The notes under the pieces are model-generated. The model was not told the origin of the DNA and did no database searches. It saw nothing but the letters and a program-made list of their open reading frames with translations. 64,000 nt of DNA from Hypomesus transpacificus (lineage: Eukaryota > Chordata > Actinopteri > Osmeriformes > Osmeridae): positions 8,234,083 to 8,298,082 of the forward strand of contig NC_061077.1 in assembly GCF_021917145.1 (NCBI RefSeq). Reading direction: 5' to 3'. The position numbers and the translations under genes are program-made. Positions 23,463 through 37,400 of this stretch are shown piece by piece (position 1 is the stretch's first letter; each line of letters begins with the position of its first letter).

Positions 23463-23550
<88 letters not shown>
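23449..23550. repeat. (GA)n microsatellite
   Basis: About 50 GA dinucleotides with two early GAGGGA interruptions, in the upstream region of slc38a5. The Arg-Glu open frames over it are artefacts. Confidence 0.97.
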
Positions 23551-23554
<4 letters not shown>

Positions 23555-26500
23555 GAAAATTATCTACATACCTAAACGTTTGAGTGATAAGTTCTTCTAC
23601 AGTTATTTTATTGTATCAAGCTATTTTCTTATTTACACCTGTAGTAAACCCATTGTTGTTCTTACTTTCCTTTGGGTACAGTTGGGCCATTGAGATGCTA
23701 TACAATTCTAGCACAATCCGGTGCGGATTTGTTTTTTAATGCTACTATATTAACTTCACATTAATTCATTGAAAAGTCATTTGTCCTGGGTTACAAGACT
23801 GTTGGTCTGGAGTTCAGTGTTATCTATTAACACAGAATAGAATACATCAAGGGATGACCCAGTTGTGATTTGTCACAAGTAGGGGGAGGCTGATATTAGA
23901 TCAATATTCTTATTTTTTCAAATTTATTGGGAAAATATTATAATCAGAGATTTATGTAACATATTGTGATACACTGATTCTTCATGCAATAATATTAGAC
24001 AAGACAAACTTCTCTTTTTGTTTGGTGACACTTCACACATTTTCATTTACACTTTAAATAAAACCAATAGAAAACCCGTAAAACAATAGTCTGCCCATAG
24101 TGACCTAGCAAGCCAAAGACACTTTCAATGTCAAAAATGACATTGAAACAATACTATAACTTCTGCATATTGTGGTAAGTTCAGCATGTCGTTTACAACA
24201 GCATATGAAAAGTGGTTGTCACATGGTACAGAATTTGACCCTCAAAACAACTTAACTGATCTTCATGTGTTGGGAAAGCAGAACCAAAGAAACTTCTTGA
24301 AAAAAATGAGTTTTTCATATGCATCACCCAGTGATGTGGGACATTGGATTTCACATTCACATACAGGCCAGAATGTTTCCCTAACCCTTGGGATGGATAC
24401 GTGGCTCCAGTGCACAGTTTGGAGCTAGGCCAGTACTCACCAGCTGCAACTCCCCACCAGTTGCTGAGGATCTCAGCCTTGTAACCTATCATTTCGAACA
24501 AGTGATAAGGGATGGCTGGCAGTGCTTTCTCGTGGTCTACTTAAACATCATTTGTTAGATATGTCATGACACGAATGTAAATGTTTCTCTAGACCGTGAC
24601 ATCTTATCACACATAACGTAATGCTGTCGGATATCAAAGAGATAAATTCCACCCCATAACCCACTTTATTTTTTATCATCCTCACAATCAATTTGAGGTT
24701 ATAACTGTAATTCTACATTGTCATGGATGGTTAGAAGCAATCATGAGAAATAATTTAACAAACTTAAGAGCCATCCAAAATGTTCCCACACTTTCTAAAT
24801 GTTCCCACATGGGATTAGTGTCATTAATCTATGATACATTATGTAACATTTTGAAACATTTAGAAGAACACACTATCCTATTGGTTTAAGCCTCACTATT
24901 GATCAAAGAATCGCAAGTCCTCATCTGACTTTACAGACAGTAGGACAACACAGAGGATATCCACAGGAAAGTCAAAGAGGGCAAAGGCCATGCTTTTACA
25001 AACACTCAAATGTTTACATCCGAGTCTGTACAGTATTTTTCTCTTCTTCCTAAAATCAGCATTTGCCTAGTATACCATACAAAAGGAAAACACTTTTGCC
25101 ATTAGCTGGTTAAAAGGAAATCTACTGTTTCTCAAGCTGCATGGCAAGGGTTTGCAGAGTCATTGATTCATGAATTTTACAGTTAAAACTGAGTGTGATA
25201 TTTTTGTTAAAAACTTCTAGATCTTAGAACTATTTCTAAAGACCTATGTTGAAACATTATAATATTACACAAAGAAAGGCCAGAATAGGCCAAACAGGGA
25301 AAACATAGGTAGCCTTCTCTTCTGAAATACTTTTGACAAAGTATTTCCTTCCATTAAAATAGTCTTGCCAAAAAGCGTGAGAAGTTAGACTTTCATGGGT
25401 AACACATCACTTTGGGGGAATATTCATTTAGTCAAATAACAAATATGCCCTCTACTTACCCCTGTTCTAAACTGTATTGTGGGTTGTTCTCAATATATCT
25501 TCTTTCAGTATACGAGACAGACATTTATCCGTCTACACTCAACAGTCGATTCTGTTTTATCAGTCAGTCAATAGAACTGCACGTATTTGCCACCTAGTTG
25601 AGGTTCTTGGCAAATGTGTGTGTGTATGTGTGTGTGTATATGTCTGAAAGTGATGGAAAGCAAAAGAAAGAGGAAAGGAACAATGTCGAAGTGGGAGTTT
25701 GTTCAATGTTGGATGATTTTCTTGTGAATTTGCATTTGCATTCTTATGGTCTAGAGTAGCTGTCTATTGGCAGTAGCCACACCCTCAACCAACATGTATC
25801 TCCTTTTCCCATGTTCTTACTACTTCATGCAGGTTTTTCTGGTGGTTATCTCTGTTTAAGTAAAACACTTTGTTTCAACCCATACAGCCTTTAGCAAAAT
25901 GTTAGTTCACTTAGCCAAATGTTTAATGACAGGAGCTTCATTGTGTTACGCAACCATTGGGCAGGCCCAGGCTTGCAGAGGTTTAACATGCCTGGATTTC
26001 ACTGCATCTCACAAGTAGAGTAGTTTGACAGCATTTTTATATTTTTATTGCAGGATTATTGTGCAGTTTACATGAAGAATACTTGATCTCAGAGGCGTTG
26101 TTAGACATACAACTCTACTGGGGCACAGGCCCCTATTCATATCCCTTTTTTTCTTTCAGACTTGCTGCACACATTGCACTACTAGGCTATTTAAACTCCC
26201 CTCGCTTAACCCACGATACGACGCAACTTTGATATAAGCTTTGGCAGGGACATCAATGTCCATAGAGGTAAATAACCCCATACAACCAACAAGGAAAGAT
26301 GTTGAATGCCAAAGGAAGTCTCAGTGTAAATCCATTGTGTTGATCACAGGCTAAGGGTGTTGATAACACAACAACCTAAATAAGAAATGGCTAAACACAC
26401 CATCAATCAACTCACTTATGAATGTTCTGGTATTCGTAAGTGTTTCATCTACTTATATTCATTAGTTTTTCCAACTGAATAGAATGGTACATTTGACAAG

Positions 26501-28539
26501 CTTATTGCGACAGCTGTGTACGGCTGAGAACTGCTCTCAAGACTGAATTCTTAGGAATGGACATAAATCAGCTTGAAGGAAAAAAAGAAAGAACATGCAG
26601 CACTTTTCAGTGTAACTCCCTTAATCGTTCTCAGGATGTATAGAGTCTCTAGGGACGTATAGAGTTTCAGAATCTTCACCTTCATACGTTCAAATCCTTT
26701 ACTTACAAAGAGTCAAAAAAGATGGGCAAGGCAGCAGAGTTGTTGATTCACAAAATTAAACTGGTCATACAAAAACATTATTTTCACATCAAAATACCCC
26801 TCCCTCTCCCTTTTTTTGTTTGCATTTTCTGAATAATGTGTTATTGTGTGTAAACACAATGACAGAGGTGGTGTTCTCTGAATTGCCACTCTATTATACA
26901 GTGCCTAAATGTATCATGAGACCTGTAAACACTGTGACCTTTCAAATGAACATGCACAAAAGAGTCTTCCAATGGTGGAACATGTGCACACCTATGAACA
27001 CCTATCCACTCAGTATGTGGAAAAAAGCTTCCAAACATATAATCTCTGGAAATAAAATACACCATCTGTATCTGTGAAAATTGAATTATTTAGTCAAACT
27101 GAACTGTGCACATCTGTAATCATTTAAGTGTAAAAGTCAGCTTTGAAACCTCCATTGGCAGAACACAAACACGTCCTACCTGCTTCAGTACTTTAGCTCC
27201 TCAGTAATCACATTTTCCTGTCAAGTCCTCTAATGACCCACGTGGCATGGCAATACATAAAACTTGAAAGACAAGTACTTACTTCTTAAAGAAGAGAAGC
27301 TGTAAAGAGCACACAATAAAAGAGAGGATGTCCTGAAATTAGATTGTTTATCAAACTCAAGATTTGCAACTGGCAAAGTTTGAAGCAAAGAGAAACCAAA
27401 GAAAGGGAGTCTTCTCATCGGATTGGGAGAGGGGTAGGAATAGGAAGAGAAGCATATGTGGGTAAGCCACTAAAGAGGGAGGGCTATTCAGAAATGATGG
27501 TCTCAAATTTCTTGTGATGTCACACTAGTTAGTCCTAGTGCCCTGTCAAAAAACTGGTGAGTCTTCAGAACACTTTAATGGGTTGCTTACTTGGGAACAG
27601 TGACTTATTCTGGTAAATTAAAAAACACTTTTGCTGTTGACTGGTTTCCTGCGAAGATACTTCATTCTCACTTCTGTCTGAATTTGAGCAACACTGTACA
27701 TGAATATGGAGAAGTGATTAACCTGAAGTTGCATACATGTCTGGCTTGGTGGTATGAGTTCCAACTAGCCCTCATGAGACAGGAAAATAAAAAGAATACA
27801 AAGCACCACTATACTCAAAACGTCAGCAGACAAGCACTCATACTAGAATACAGTCCTGGTGCAACAGCAAATACAGAAGGAAGGAAGAATTTCCACAGTT
27901 CTTCTAACAAATGTTTATTTAGGGTTTGTGATTTTATCATCTCTGGGTATTTGTGCAACCAGAAAGGAATGGATCAATCCATTCTGAAACTGGTCGAAAG
28001 ATCAACTGCTACTGTGACAGTTACCATTAAAGTGCGCTACAACAAGTATACAATAAACAGCAAAATTGTCAACAAATTCTAACAAACTCAAATCTCAGAA
28101 TATAACCGTTTACTGTACTTGTAGTGCATTTAGACTAAAAAAGTGATAGCTAAAATAGTTTACTCTATGCGCGGGCGCCAAGATCCTATTGGAATCTGGC
28201 GACAATACTGCCACTCAGTGGGCACTATGACCGTACTTCACGGATGTTCACAAGTAGGTCAAAGATCCTGTCTGACTAATTTAGACCAAATGCTAATAAA
28301 TTCCCCAAATTGTCTTATTTGTTAGCTGAGTAGGAATTGTCCTCCCAACCCTTTGCTAAAACCTTATTGCAGACTAGAGAGTTCATCACAAGGCCCCTGA
28401 CTGACACGTCAAACAATTCAACATGTTTAAAGATGCACGTGCAAAAACGTCCTCTCAGTCATGCGACTGTAGCTGTGGTATCCTTATGGGAATCGGAGTT
28501 TAACTTGCTGTTTGACACGGCAGAAGTAGGTGTTATGAA

Positions 28540-28552
28540 ACTACACATCCCA
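28540..28552 (+). promoter_or_regulatory. ZNF143/SBS-like promoter motif upstream of ccdc22
   Basis: ACTACACATCCCA matches the core of the ZNF143 (SBS) element, ACTACAnnTCCCA, which is typical of housekeeping promoters. It lies about 440 bases upstream of the ccdc22 ATG, in a locally less AT-rich patch. The match rests on the motif alone. Confidence 0.35.
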
Positions 28553-28988
28553 TAAAACCCCACGAAAGATTGCTCTTCCCATACAACTTCCTGCGCAGGC
28601 TCATTGCTTCGAGATGTCAGGCAGACTTTAGCACTGTTGTAAGCTAGTTATCTACATAACTCTAGAAAAAACTAGAAATTTAACAAAACGTCAGGTAGTC
28701 CTCTGTTTAATACGACAACTGCAATTTGCAGGGTATTCACTAATATTGAATATTTACCCTGCCACAGTTCGTGCAATGCGATGAAGAGTGACACATTCAA
28801 CTAACGTTAGCTAACTGCACAAGATCTTACCTAGCTTACCCAGCGAACAACAGGCTAGCTAGCTTTCATCTTATTTTGAGAGCTAGCTAGCCATCATCAC
28901 CTTTCCGTTTTTAAAGGGAGATAAAAACTGATCAGACGCAAGTTGATCGTTAGTTGTCTTACGTAAGGAAGTGGGATACGCCTCTGCA

Positions 28989-31900
28989 ATGGAGGAAGTT
29001 GATACGATTTTAATTCACTCGCTCAGACAGACTGGCACGTAAGTTGTGAAAATAAGGTAACTGGGTAATTTAGTAGCACTGTTTAGCATAATATTTTTGC
29101 AACGTTTAGTTAGAGTTAGCGACAGTAACTGACCTGTTTTTTTTCCTAGAAACTGTTACTGTATATTGTCACAGGCCACGGTAGGTTGGTAATGAAAACA
29201 AATGAGAAATTAGGCTTTCCTATGCCGTGTAACTTGTTAGTCAGTAGGTCATATGACAAGAGCTATTTATACGATATTTTTGTCGGTGTGTGGGGGGTTG
29301 CTCATAGAAAATACTTTTTAGGTTTGAGGATATTCTCAATCTCCTGGCATTCCTGCATCATTTATTAAAGGGATGTGGCTGATGATATCCAGAGTGTGAA
29401 GCAGTTCACCAGTGAGCTGATTGTAGAAGCTGTGGTGAGATGTTTGCGAGTGATCGATCCAGCCCTTGGCAGTGGGCTGTCCCCCTCCTTGCCTCCTGGC
29501 ATGTCTGCTCGCTTCAGAGTGGGCATGAGCCTGGCACAGGCCTGCCAGGTGAGTGTGGAGCAGTGATGTAGTTATATTTTGTGTGTGTTTCTTTCAACCT
29601 CGTAATAATCTCTTTATTCTTGCTGTGTGATAGATATTGAGGGTATTAGGGTGGTTGGGAATTATATGAGCATCTGTGAAGCCCTCTGTGACATTGTTTG
29701 TAAAAATAGCTATACACCTAGATTTGCCTTATCAAGAAATTAATTAGGGGTTGACCAATATGTTTTTTCAGAGCAGATACCGATTATTAGTAATTTAGTA
29801 GACCAATAACTGATATTTGGAACCAATATGTATTTGCGGTACAAATCAAAACTTTAAAGCTATTTCTTTCTAATGATTAGCGGAAGAAATACAATAGCAA
29901 TGGAATTGACTAATCCACTCTGACAACTGTACACAATATATGCAGTCCATGTATGGATTAACACAAGCGTTAAATGCTGTTTCATCATGTTTTAAGTCTC
30001 CAACAACAATATACAGCACCTCTCTACAAAACTGTCAGCAATAGCTTCAGAACACACCAGTAGCATTACTAGTAGTCGTGGGTGTCGACAGAGTATGACA
30101 GGCTCTTACTAAAATTAGATTAATGTGACTATTTGGAAGAAGTATTAAGTGACTATTAAGAAGATGAAAATATTAATGTTTCTTCCCATTTCCTCTTGTT
30201 CTCTTATATTGGTAACATTAAATAATTAAATCATAGTTCTATACAATGGAAAAACCTGATCCTGTATGAGAGCCTACTATTTTAGTGTGAGTGAATATCT
30301 TAAAAGGGTAGTGATGTTCATGTGAATTTTTAAGAGGTGCTTTGTGGTATTTAAAAACATACTGATGTTTTACTCTAAGGTCCAGTTGTCTAAGATATGA
30401 CATGGATGTGTTTGCAGGATCTTGGATACAAGGGAGAGATTGGTTACCAGACTTTTCTGTACAGCAACGAACCAGAGATCCGTTCCCTCCTTATGTTCTT
30501 GGTGGAGAAGCTTCCTAGAGAGAGTGCTGAAGCATCAGACCAGCCAGCTGGTACATATCCATACACCATACACATTCCCTGGCTCCTCCCAGTTCTGATA
30601 TTTTATTATTTTACTCGCCTAAAGTGACTGTACATTGTCATTAAGTAATATTATTTACTGGGCGTAGGTATTGATATGAAAAAACTGTAGAGCTGTTATT
30701 TGCATTTAAAGAAAAAAATAATATATATATATTTTGTCTTCTAATGACTACTACCAGGTAAATCAGCTGTTCTTCAGAAATCCATCGCTGCCCAGATCAG
30801 GGCACAGTTATCCCTTCCCTGGCTCCCTCCATCTTGCAGACTTCCCCTTCTTTTCAAAACACAGGTACATCGATACATTGTTACCACTAGAACAGCAAGT
30901 TTTGCTCCGTTTATAATTTTTATAGAAGGTCTCGCTATTTCTTTTTCTGTCAATATCTAATCCAGTGAAATTAATTACTACCACTTGCCAGGGTAGTGAT
31001 ACATTAAAGATGTGTGTATTTAGCCCGTTATTCTTCTTGAACTCAGTCACATCCTTTTGTTTTGGTTTCAGAGCCCCGGACCATCACATAACTTTCACAC
31101 TCAGCCACTTAGTTTACCACACTGTGTCAAAGGCCCAGGGAAAAAGCAACTGAAAGGTAAATCAGATCAATTCTGTTTAGATTCCTTCATCCAACACCTG
31201 GGTTGTTGGTTGATTACCTTTTAAAAGAGACATATGCATATAATGCATCAACATTTTCTTCTCTATTCGGAATATTTCAGAGGTAATGGACTATCATAGA
31301 GACTATCTCCTCCCTGTCACCGCCCAGCCTTCCCAGCATGCCTCAGTGGCAGCCTCCCTGCTGGAGCAGCATACAGCTGAGCTGAGTGCTGCCCAGGAGT
31401 GGGAAAATGAGTGGAACAGCCAAGGTCTTCTTTCACGGCTCACACCAGAGGTATGCTCACAGAACAGATAGTTCATCAAGCGTGTTGTTTTTGCTGGGAG
31501 TATTCCACTCAAAATAATGTGTGGACTGTTCTGTTTTGACCACATTTACATCTTTAATGTAAAACATTGAACTTTACCTAGCAACCTTTCATATGTACCA
31601 ATTGTCAAAATGTTCTTACTGCCTTTTGAGCTGAACTGAAGTATCTGTGTCTACAGGAGTATCGGTCAAGGAAACGTGCCCGTCTGCAAAAGCGTATTGA
31701 AGAGCAACTGCGCACAACGGCCCAGCCTCGACCTGATGTTGCTGCTGGTGCTCAACGCTCTGGGTCTGACCTATCAGAGCTGCTGCAGTCATTTGGGGGA
31801 TCTGCCCTTAACAATGACGTCCTCACTAAGGGCACCCGCTTCACCCACACCCAGAAGTTCACTTTTACCCAGGTGAATATTTAGTACAATTTTTTTATTC

Positions 31901-34448
31901 AACATTTTATAGTTTGAGTGGTACTTTAGTCTAGATTCAGTAGATTCACGGCACACTCTTCAGATTTTTTGAAATATTTTGTGTTTGACCAGGGGTTTCC
32001 TCAGGTTAGCATTGTCTGTGTCAAGTTTGAAAATTTAACTGACATTGGTCCGTCCCCTTAATAGTACTGAGTTTGGTATCCAACCTTACTCTTGAGTGAG
32101 GTCCGAAATTCCTTTCTCAGAAAGACCAGTCAGTTGTTTGGTCTGTGCTCTGTTGTAGGAGCCAGAGAAGGCTGTCCAGCAGATGGCAGCAGCAGCCAGC
32201 TCCCTGCCCAGCGGGCGGCAGTCAGAGGAGGATGTCCAGGCACGACAGCAGGAGGAGATGGCTTCACTACAGCAGCAGCTCCAGCAACTCTCGTTCCACA
32301 TAGATGAGCTGGGAGGAGACATGAAGCAGCTCACAGTGTCCATGCAACAGGTAACTTGCACTACATCCATCTATTTGATTGTTTTGTGCCATTGCAATGT
32401 CACTAGCTTTTCTTGTGTGCGTGCAGCTGTCCAGTGAACTCAAACAGAAAGAGCTTGGAAACACAGAGAAGGACAAGGGTGTACAAGTAAAGAAACAGAC
32501 CATTGACCTGCTGCCAGACGTGGAAAACAACATGACAAAACTACAGGTCGGAAAACGCCTCTGTACAGTTCTTCCAGGATAGATGTATGTGATCAACGTT
32601 TTCATGTAAATATGATTTTGTTTTAATGAGCCGTGTTATCATGTGTAGCAAGAACTCCTATGATGTAGACTACACATCTTTAAGCGTGTGTGTGTGTTCA
32701 TCAGACTCTGGTGGAGAGTAGTGCCAATCGGGTGGTTAATCTCGCCTCTCAGTGGGAGAAACATCGAGCTCCACTCATAGATGAACACCGCAGGCTCAAG
32801 GAGCTCTGCAGCAACCGAGAGGTAAAATCATCCCCTTACTGTGCTACAGAATAAGCTAGGTTGGGTGGTGCTCATGTTTTACCTGTAATATTAAACTGAC
32901 AAAAGTAAAACTGACACAAACACAGGTAATGTTGCAGAGTAAATGATTAATGCAAATGTGTCACCGTGCATGTGTCCATTTACATCTTTAGTTGGAGTCG
33001 TCCAGAAAACTGTCTGAAATCAAAGATCTTCATGATAAAATCCGTCAGTCTGCTGAAGAGGCCAAGAAAAAAGAGGGACTGTATAAGCAACTGGTATGTG
33101 TGTTTTTAGGTATTACATTTATTTCAGTGTTCTCTTGGCTTTAAACAAAATGTTTGTCTGACATGATATCCTGTGGAAACCCTTAAGATAACCGAGTATG
33201 AGAATCTCCCGAAAGATGTTTCACGCTCAGCGTACACTTTGAGGATCCTGGAGATTGTTGGAAACATCAGGAAACAAAAAGAGGAGATAACTAAGGTATA
33301 AATGGGATGCTTTGGTAGTTAATCTGCTGTTATTGATATTTAATGAACCACTGAAAATATACTAGGAATTTTACTTTTGACTCAGTTTTGATCACCTCCC
33401 TCTTGTGTAGATTTTGTGTGACACCAAGGAGCTGCAGAAAGAAATTAACAACCTGACAGGAAAATTAGACCGAACGTTTGCTGTGACCGATGAACTGGTC
33501 TTCAAGGTGCCAAATCCAACAACTTGTTTAATAATTATTATTTTAGAATGTGCTCAAATTGATAAAAAAAAACTGTTGTTAGCTGTACCAAGTTGGCACA
33601 TTCACTTTTTATTTGCCCTGCAAGTTTAATTTCCCCAGGGGTGAATCTAGATTCCCACTTTTGGGGGGGCTAAGCCCCTAGATAAAACCTATAATTTTTC
33701 CTGAGACCCAGCAAAACTAGGGGGGTCTGGGGGCATGTTCCCCCAAAATACATTTTTTTAAATATCCTTTTAAATAGTGTCCTCTAGTGGAGTTTAGGAA
33801 GATAAATTATTTCATTTTGGGGGGCCTCATAGGGCTAGATACGCCCATGAATTTCCCTGTTGACTCTTCTTCATTCTTCAGGATGCGAAAAAAGATGAAT
33901 CTGTCCGCAAATCCTACAAGTACTTAGCAGCCTTGCATGAGGTAAGACCTTGTTTTGTGGCTCTGGTGTTTAACTTGGAAGCTGAAAAAGGATACTCTTA
34001 AGTAAAGTGGTCTCACCCTAACCCTAATTACACAAATTATCAGGATGAATATTGACCTGAATTGTTCAACTTTTTCCTCATCTTAGAACTGTACTCAATT
34101 GATCCAGACTATTGAAGACACAGGCACAATCATGAGAGAAATCAGAGATCTGGAGGAACAGGTATGTTTTATTGACCACTGCATTCTTTGACCCCAAGTC
34201 AAAGTTCTGTTTTGGTTTTAGTATTACACTAGTCTTACAATTCCACTGCTCCGGTCAGACTCTCCTCTCGAGGAAGTATGTGTAGTACCTTTTAAAATTG
34301 AACACACTAACCAAAATTGACTTCCTTCCCATAGATTGAAACAGAGAATGGTAAAAAGACTGTGGCTAACCTGGAAAAGATCCTGGAAGACTACAAGGCC
34401 ATTCGACAAGAGAACTCTGCCCTGGCTACCAAAATCAGGGAGGGATAA
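28989..34448 (+). CDS. ccdc22: Coiled-coil domain-containing protein 22 (CCC complex subunit)
   Basis: With CCDC93 and COMMD proteins it forms the CCC complex, which works with retriever and WASH in endosomal recycling (for example of copper transporters) and in NF-kB control through COMMD proteins. Sixteen exons: 28989-29038, 29371-29548, 30418-30550, 30758-30864, 31072-31156, 31281-31450, 31657-31872, 32159-32350, 32427-32546, 32705-32821, 32992-33093, 33188-33295, 33411-33506, 33882-33941, 34087-34161 and 34335-34448. They give 640 residues in continuous phase (human 627). The N-terminal 110 or so residues ([17 protein letters not shown], then [21 protein letters not shown]) form the NN-CH calponin-homology-like domain. 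A Pro/Ser-rich linker follows, then heptad-rich coiled coil from about residue 320 to the end at IREG. The start MEEVD matches the family N-terminus and is preceded by CTGCA. Confidence 0.96.
33636..33849. mobile_element. hAT-type MITE in a ccdc22 intron
   Basis: A 214-bp element starting CAGGGGTGAATCTAG and ending CTAGATACGCCCATG, an imperfect inverted pair. It is flanked by the identical 8-bp duplication AATTTCCC (33628-33635 and 33850-33857). No coding capacity; the G-rich internal tracts are also inverted. It ends only 32 bases before the exon at 33882. Confidence 0.88.
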
Positions 34449-37400
34449 TTCCCACCTTGCCCTGTTGATTCGCTGACTAGCAACTCAGACTTGAGACTGA
34501 CTACCTGTTGAACTAAAACCAAATTCCATCTGTAAATTTGGAAATGCTGGTTAAAGTCTATGGTCGCCTTCTTGGTATCTTTTGAAAAAGCCTACAGGAC
34601 ACTGGGAGGATTTTGTACTGCAACAACAAAGCAATTTTGTGCACAAACCATGTTGGATGTACAAGTGACACTTGCTCTCTTTGCCCTTCCTTGCATCTCT
34701 GGGGTCCATACACTGGTTTCACATTGATTTAATTCTGGCCAATCAAAAGAAGAAAAAAGAACAATTGGTTGAAGTTTTTCTTTTTCTGAGCAGTTTATTT
34801 TGAATGTACAGATATTCAATTGGTTCTATTAATTGCTCCATTCACAAGATACAGTCTTGGTGATCAAGGTATCATTGCATTGAGCGCTGATCGGCACCTT
34901 TTTAATACAGTGATTATTCCCTCTATGCCTTTAACGGTTACTGTAAATGTAAACCACACAATTAGCTTCTGTCGAAATCATTGCTGGAGACAGAATAGGG
35001 GATGGCAGTATGTTAAGTGAACTTGTAGGTCACATGGCTAACGATCTTCCACCCCCCCCTCCCCACAATATGCTTAGTGACCCTAACAAACCACTAACAT
35101 TACATTGTACAGTTAAATACTTCATACAATGACTCAAGGACACTCCTGTTTGCAGCACCAGGGAATTGTTCAAGCCTTGCTTCTTAAGACCATGATGGTA
35201 TTGAAATGTGGAAAAAGATTCCATTGACAATATCTCACATTTGACCTCTTAAAACACAATGTTACTTCTGTATTGTTTTCATATTAGTCCAATCTCATGC
35301 CTTGAAATCAAATGCTGCCTTTGTGTCTTTTGCTCAGTGTTATTTAGTTTCCAGAGCCTTGACAGGAAGTGGATGAACTATCGACCTTTTGTACACTGAT
35401 TTAAATGGTCATAAGAAACATTTGTCAATTAACTTTTGCCATAATGAAAATGTATTAAATGTTCAATTTAATTTAACAATTGTGCAGGTTTGTTACATAC
35501 TCCATATATTATACAGTATTGGTCTCTGCCATATAATGGAACTAAATGACACTCTTCTGTTGTTTAAAACCCTCAGTTTCATGTAGGAACAATTTTCTTT
35601 CTAACAGAAAACTTCTAGAAACTTATAGAAAACTTCCCAACAAACTTCCCAACAAGATTATGAATGCATTATGAATGAATGAATTTATTTCAGACAATTT
35701 TACCTTGAGTAAGCAAGTCATGATTTCTGGAAAGACACATTGATGTTGGTTTTTCCAAATGTTTTGGGCACTTCACTGTTTTGGGCACTTTGAGCACCAT
35801 AAACCGAGTGCCATCTAGCTGTTCTGAGAAGTCATTGCGCCCCACAGAGAGAAGTAAGTTTTAGGCCACTGATTAAAGTAAGTTTGTTGTGCAAAAATGT
35901 TGACCCTGCCAAACAGCTTCCCATTTGTTGTGAGGCTATGATGCCACTTAGGTAGACAATGTTCACTCTACGCATAGCCTAATCTTCAAAATGCTACCTT
36001 GCAATTGTAGACTACGGCATTTAGCCTTGTTCAGACTCCGGTTAATTGCAGAAAATGTCCTCCGCATTTCACGCCCGCTCAGCTGACTGTCGAACCAATT
36101 TACTCCGTCATTAGATTTTCACATGGGTCTTTTAAAGGTTTCTGTGTTGGTTTTGGTTGTTGTAGCCTACATTAGAGTTGCGTGCACTGTCTTGTGGCTT
36201 AAACTGCCTACCCAGTCATGTATTTGCCAGTGAGCTATATCCGCTTTTCTCCGATTTTTGACCCTGGCCTGATTGTTGACTACGTGGGATGACCTGTATC
36301 GCCCTGTCTGCTTCTAATTACGAACCCTTGTCTGAGTATTGATTACCCTACACTCAGATTGCCTCACAGTCTGCCAGATTATATGACCCTCGCCCTTGCA
36401 TGGGCTGCTTAACTTCCCAGCTCAATCGAATCATTTTGATTTTACCTTATAGCCTACTGTGCACATTAGGCTACACCATAAACCAAGTATAGTGTAACCT
36501 AATATGTAAGCCAATTAATGTAACGAGTGGATTTAACTCCTGCCTCATGCCTCTTCAAAATAAGATTCATTGGCTTTGTATACAGTTTTTTGTTTGTCTT
36601 ATCGATATGGAAGTCAGAGCAGAGAAGAGCCTATTTAGTTTTATTTCCAGTCTGCTAGATGTACCGTCTGCCACTTAACACCCCAAAAACCAATATTTTG
36701 CTTTGTACAGCTAGGCTAAGGACTTTGGTGATGAAATCAGTATCATAATCAATAACACACACAAAAACAGTCCACCAATTAAGTTTTATTAAGAGATAGG
36801 CCTACATTATAACAGCAGCAGTATTCATTTTATATCTAAATTACTTGGTTTTACACATTTGCAGCTAGTCGGTATATAGCATCGGCTAAATGGGTTTGGT
36901 ATGGTTGCATTTTCTATTCCAAATAGCCTACGCCCTGCGCCTACATCATGCTGAGGCCTATGCTGCAACTGTAAATTAAATAGCCTGAGTTGAGGGACTT
37001 TCACTATCATGCTTTCTAGTCTGTAAACAAACAAAACATTAGTTAAACATTTTAAAACTTGACCCATGACATGATAAAACTGCAGCAGTCCAGGATGAAG
37101 ACAGTGATCAGAGTCAGAGCAGGTCGTGCTACAAGCAAATTCAATTAAATCGTTTAACAGGAAAGTGATACAAAGAATTTGACCAGACCAGAGAACCACG
37201 TTTATTAGGCTCGTAGCCTAAACTGACCAAGAAAAACGAGTTTGACTGTTTAGGAGTAGGTTACGTCCGCCCACATTCCTCCATTAGGCTATTCCTTGAA
37301 GATCCCAGATTTTCTTGTTAAAATCACAGAAATTCTTGTCTTCACTTGTTTCGCTATGAAGCAGGGCCAAAGGTCTGAGCAAGCAAAATTCAAAGACGGA

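Larger units (their letters stand above)
23029..28988. other. Head-to-head region between slc38a5 and ccdc22
   Basis: No coding exon is supported here. The first coding slc38a5 exon probably extends to 23094, where a TTTCCAG acceptor (minus strand) occurs. A candidate upstream 5' UTR exon ends at 24441 with a strong donor (CTG/GTGAGT). Joining these two gives an in-frame stop before the MEMQKL start, so they fit a leader rather than coding sequence. The region also holds a (GA)n tract at 23449-23550 and a TG-rich patch near 25615. Open frames at 27591-28082 and 24186-24428 show no splice or family support. The ccdc22 promoter should lie in the last 500 bases. Confidence 0.45.

Noticed and set aside
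23296-23693. Arg/Glu repeat open frames
   Set aside because: Generated by the (GA)n microsatellite.
24193-24501. Minus-strand frame containing GYKAEILSNWWGVAAG with a strong donor, considered as a coding exon of another gene
   Set aside because: Joined to the next acceptor it meets a stop at once, and I recognise no family; kept only as a possible leader exon of slc38a5.
27591-28082. 163-codon open frame in the slc38a5-ccdc22 gap
   Set aside because: The amino-acid sequence resembles no family I know, there are no splice or promoter signals, and it could arise by chance in a gap of this size.
29745-30100. TTAGGGGTTGACCAATATG, resembling one end of a transposon in a ccdc22 intron
   Set aside because: I could not find a matching inverted end or target duplication, so the element could not be bounded.
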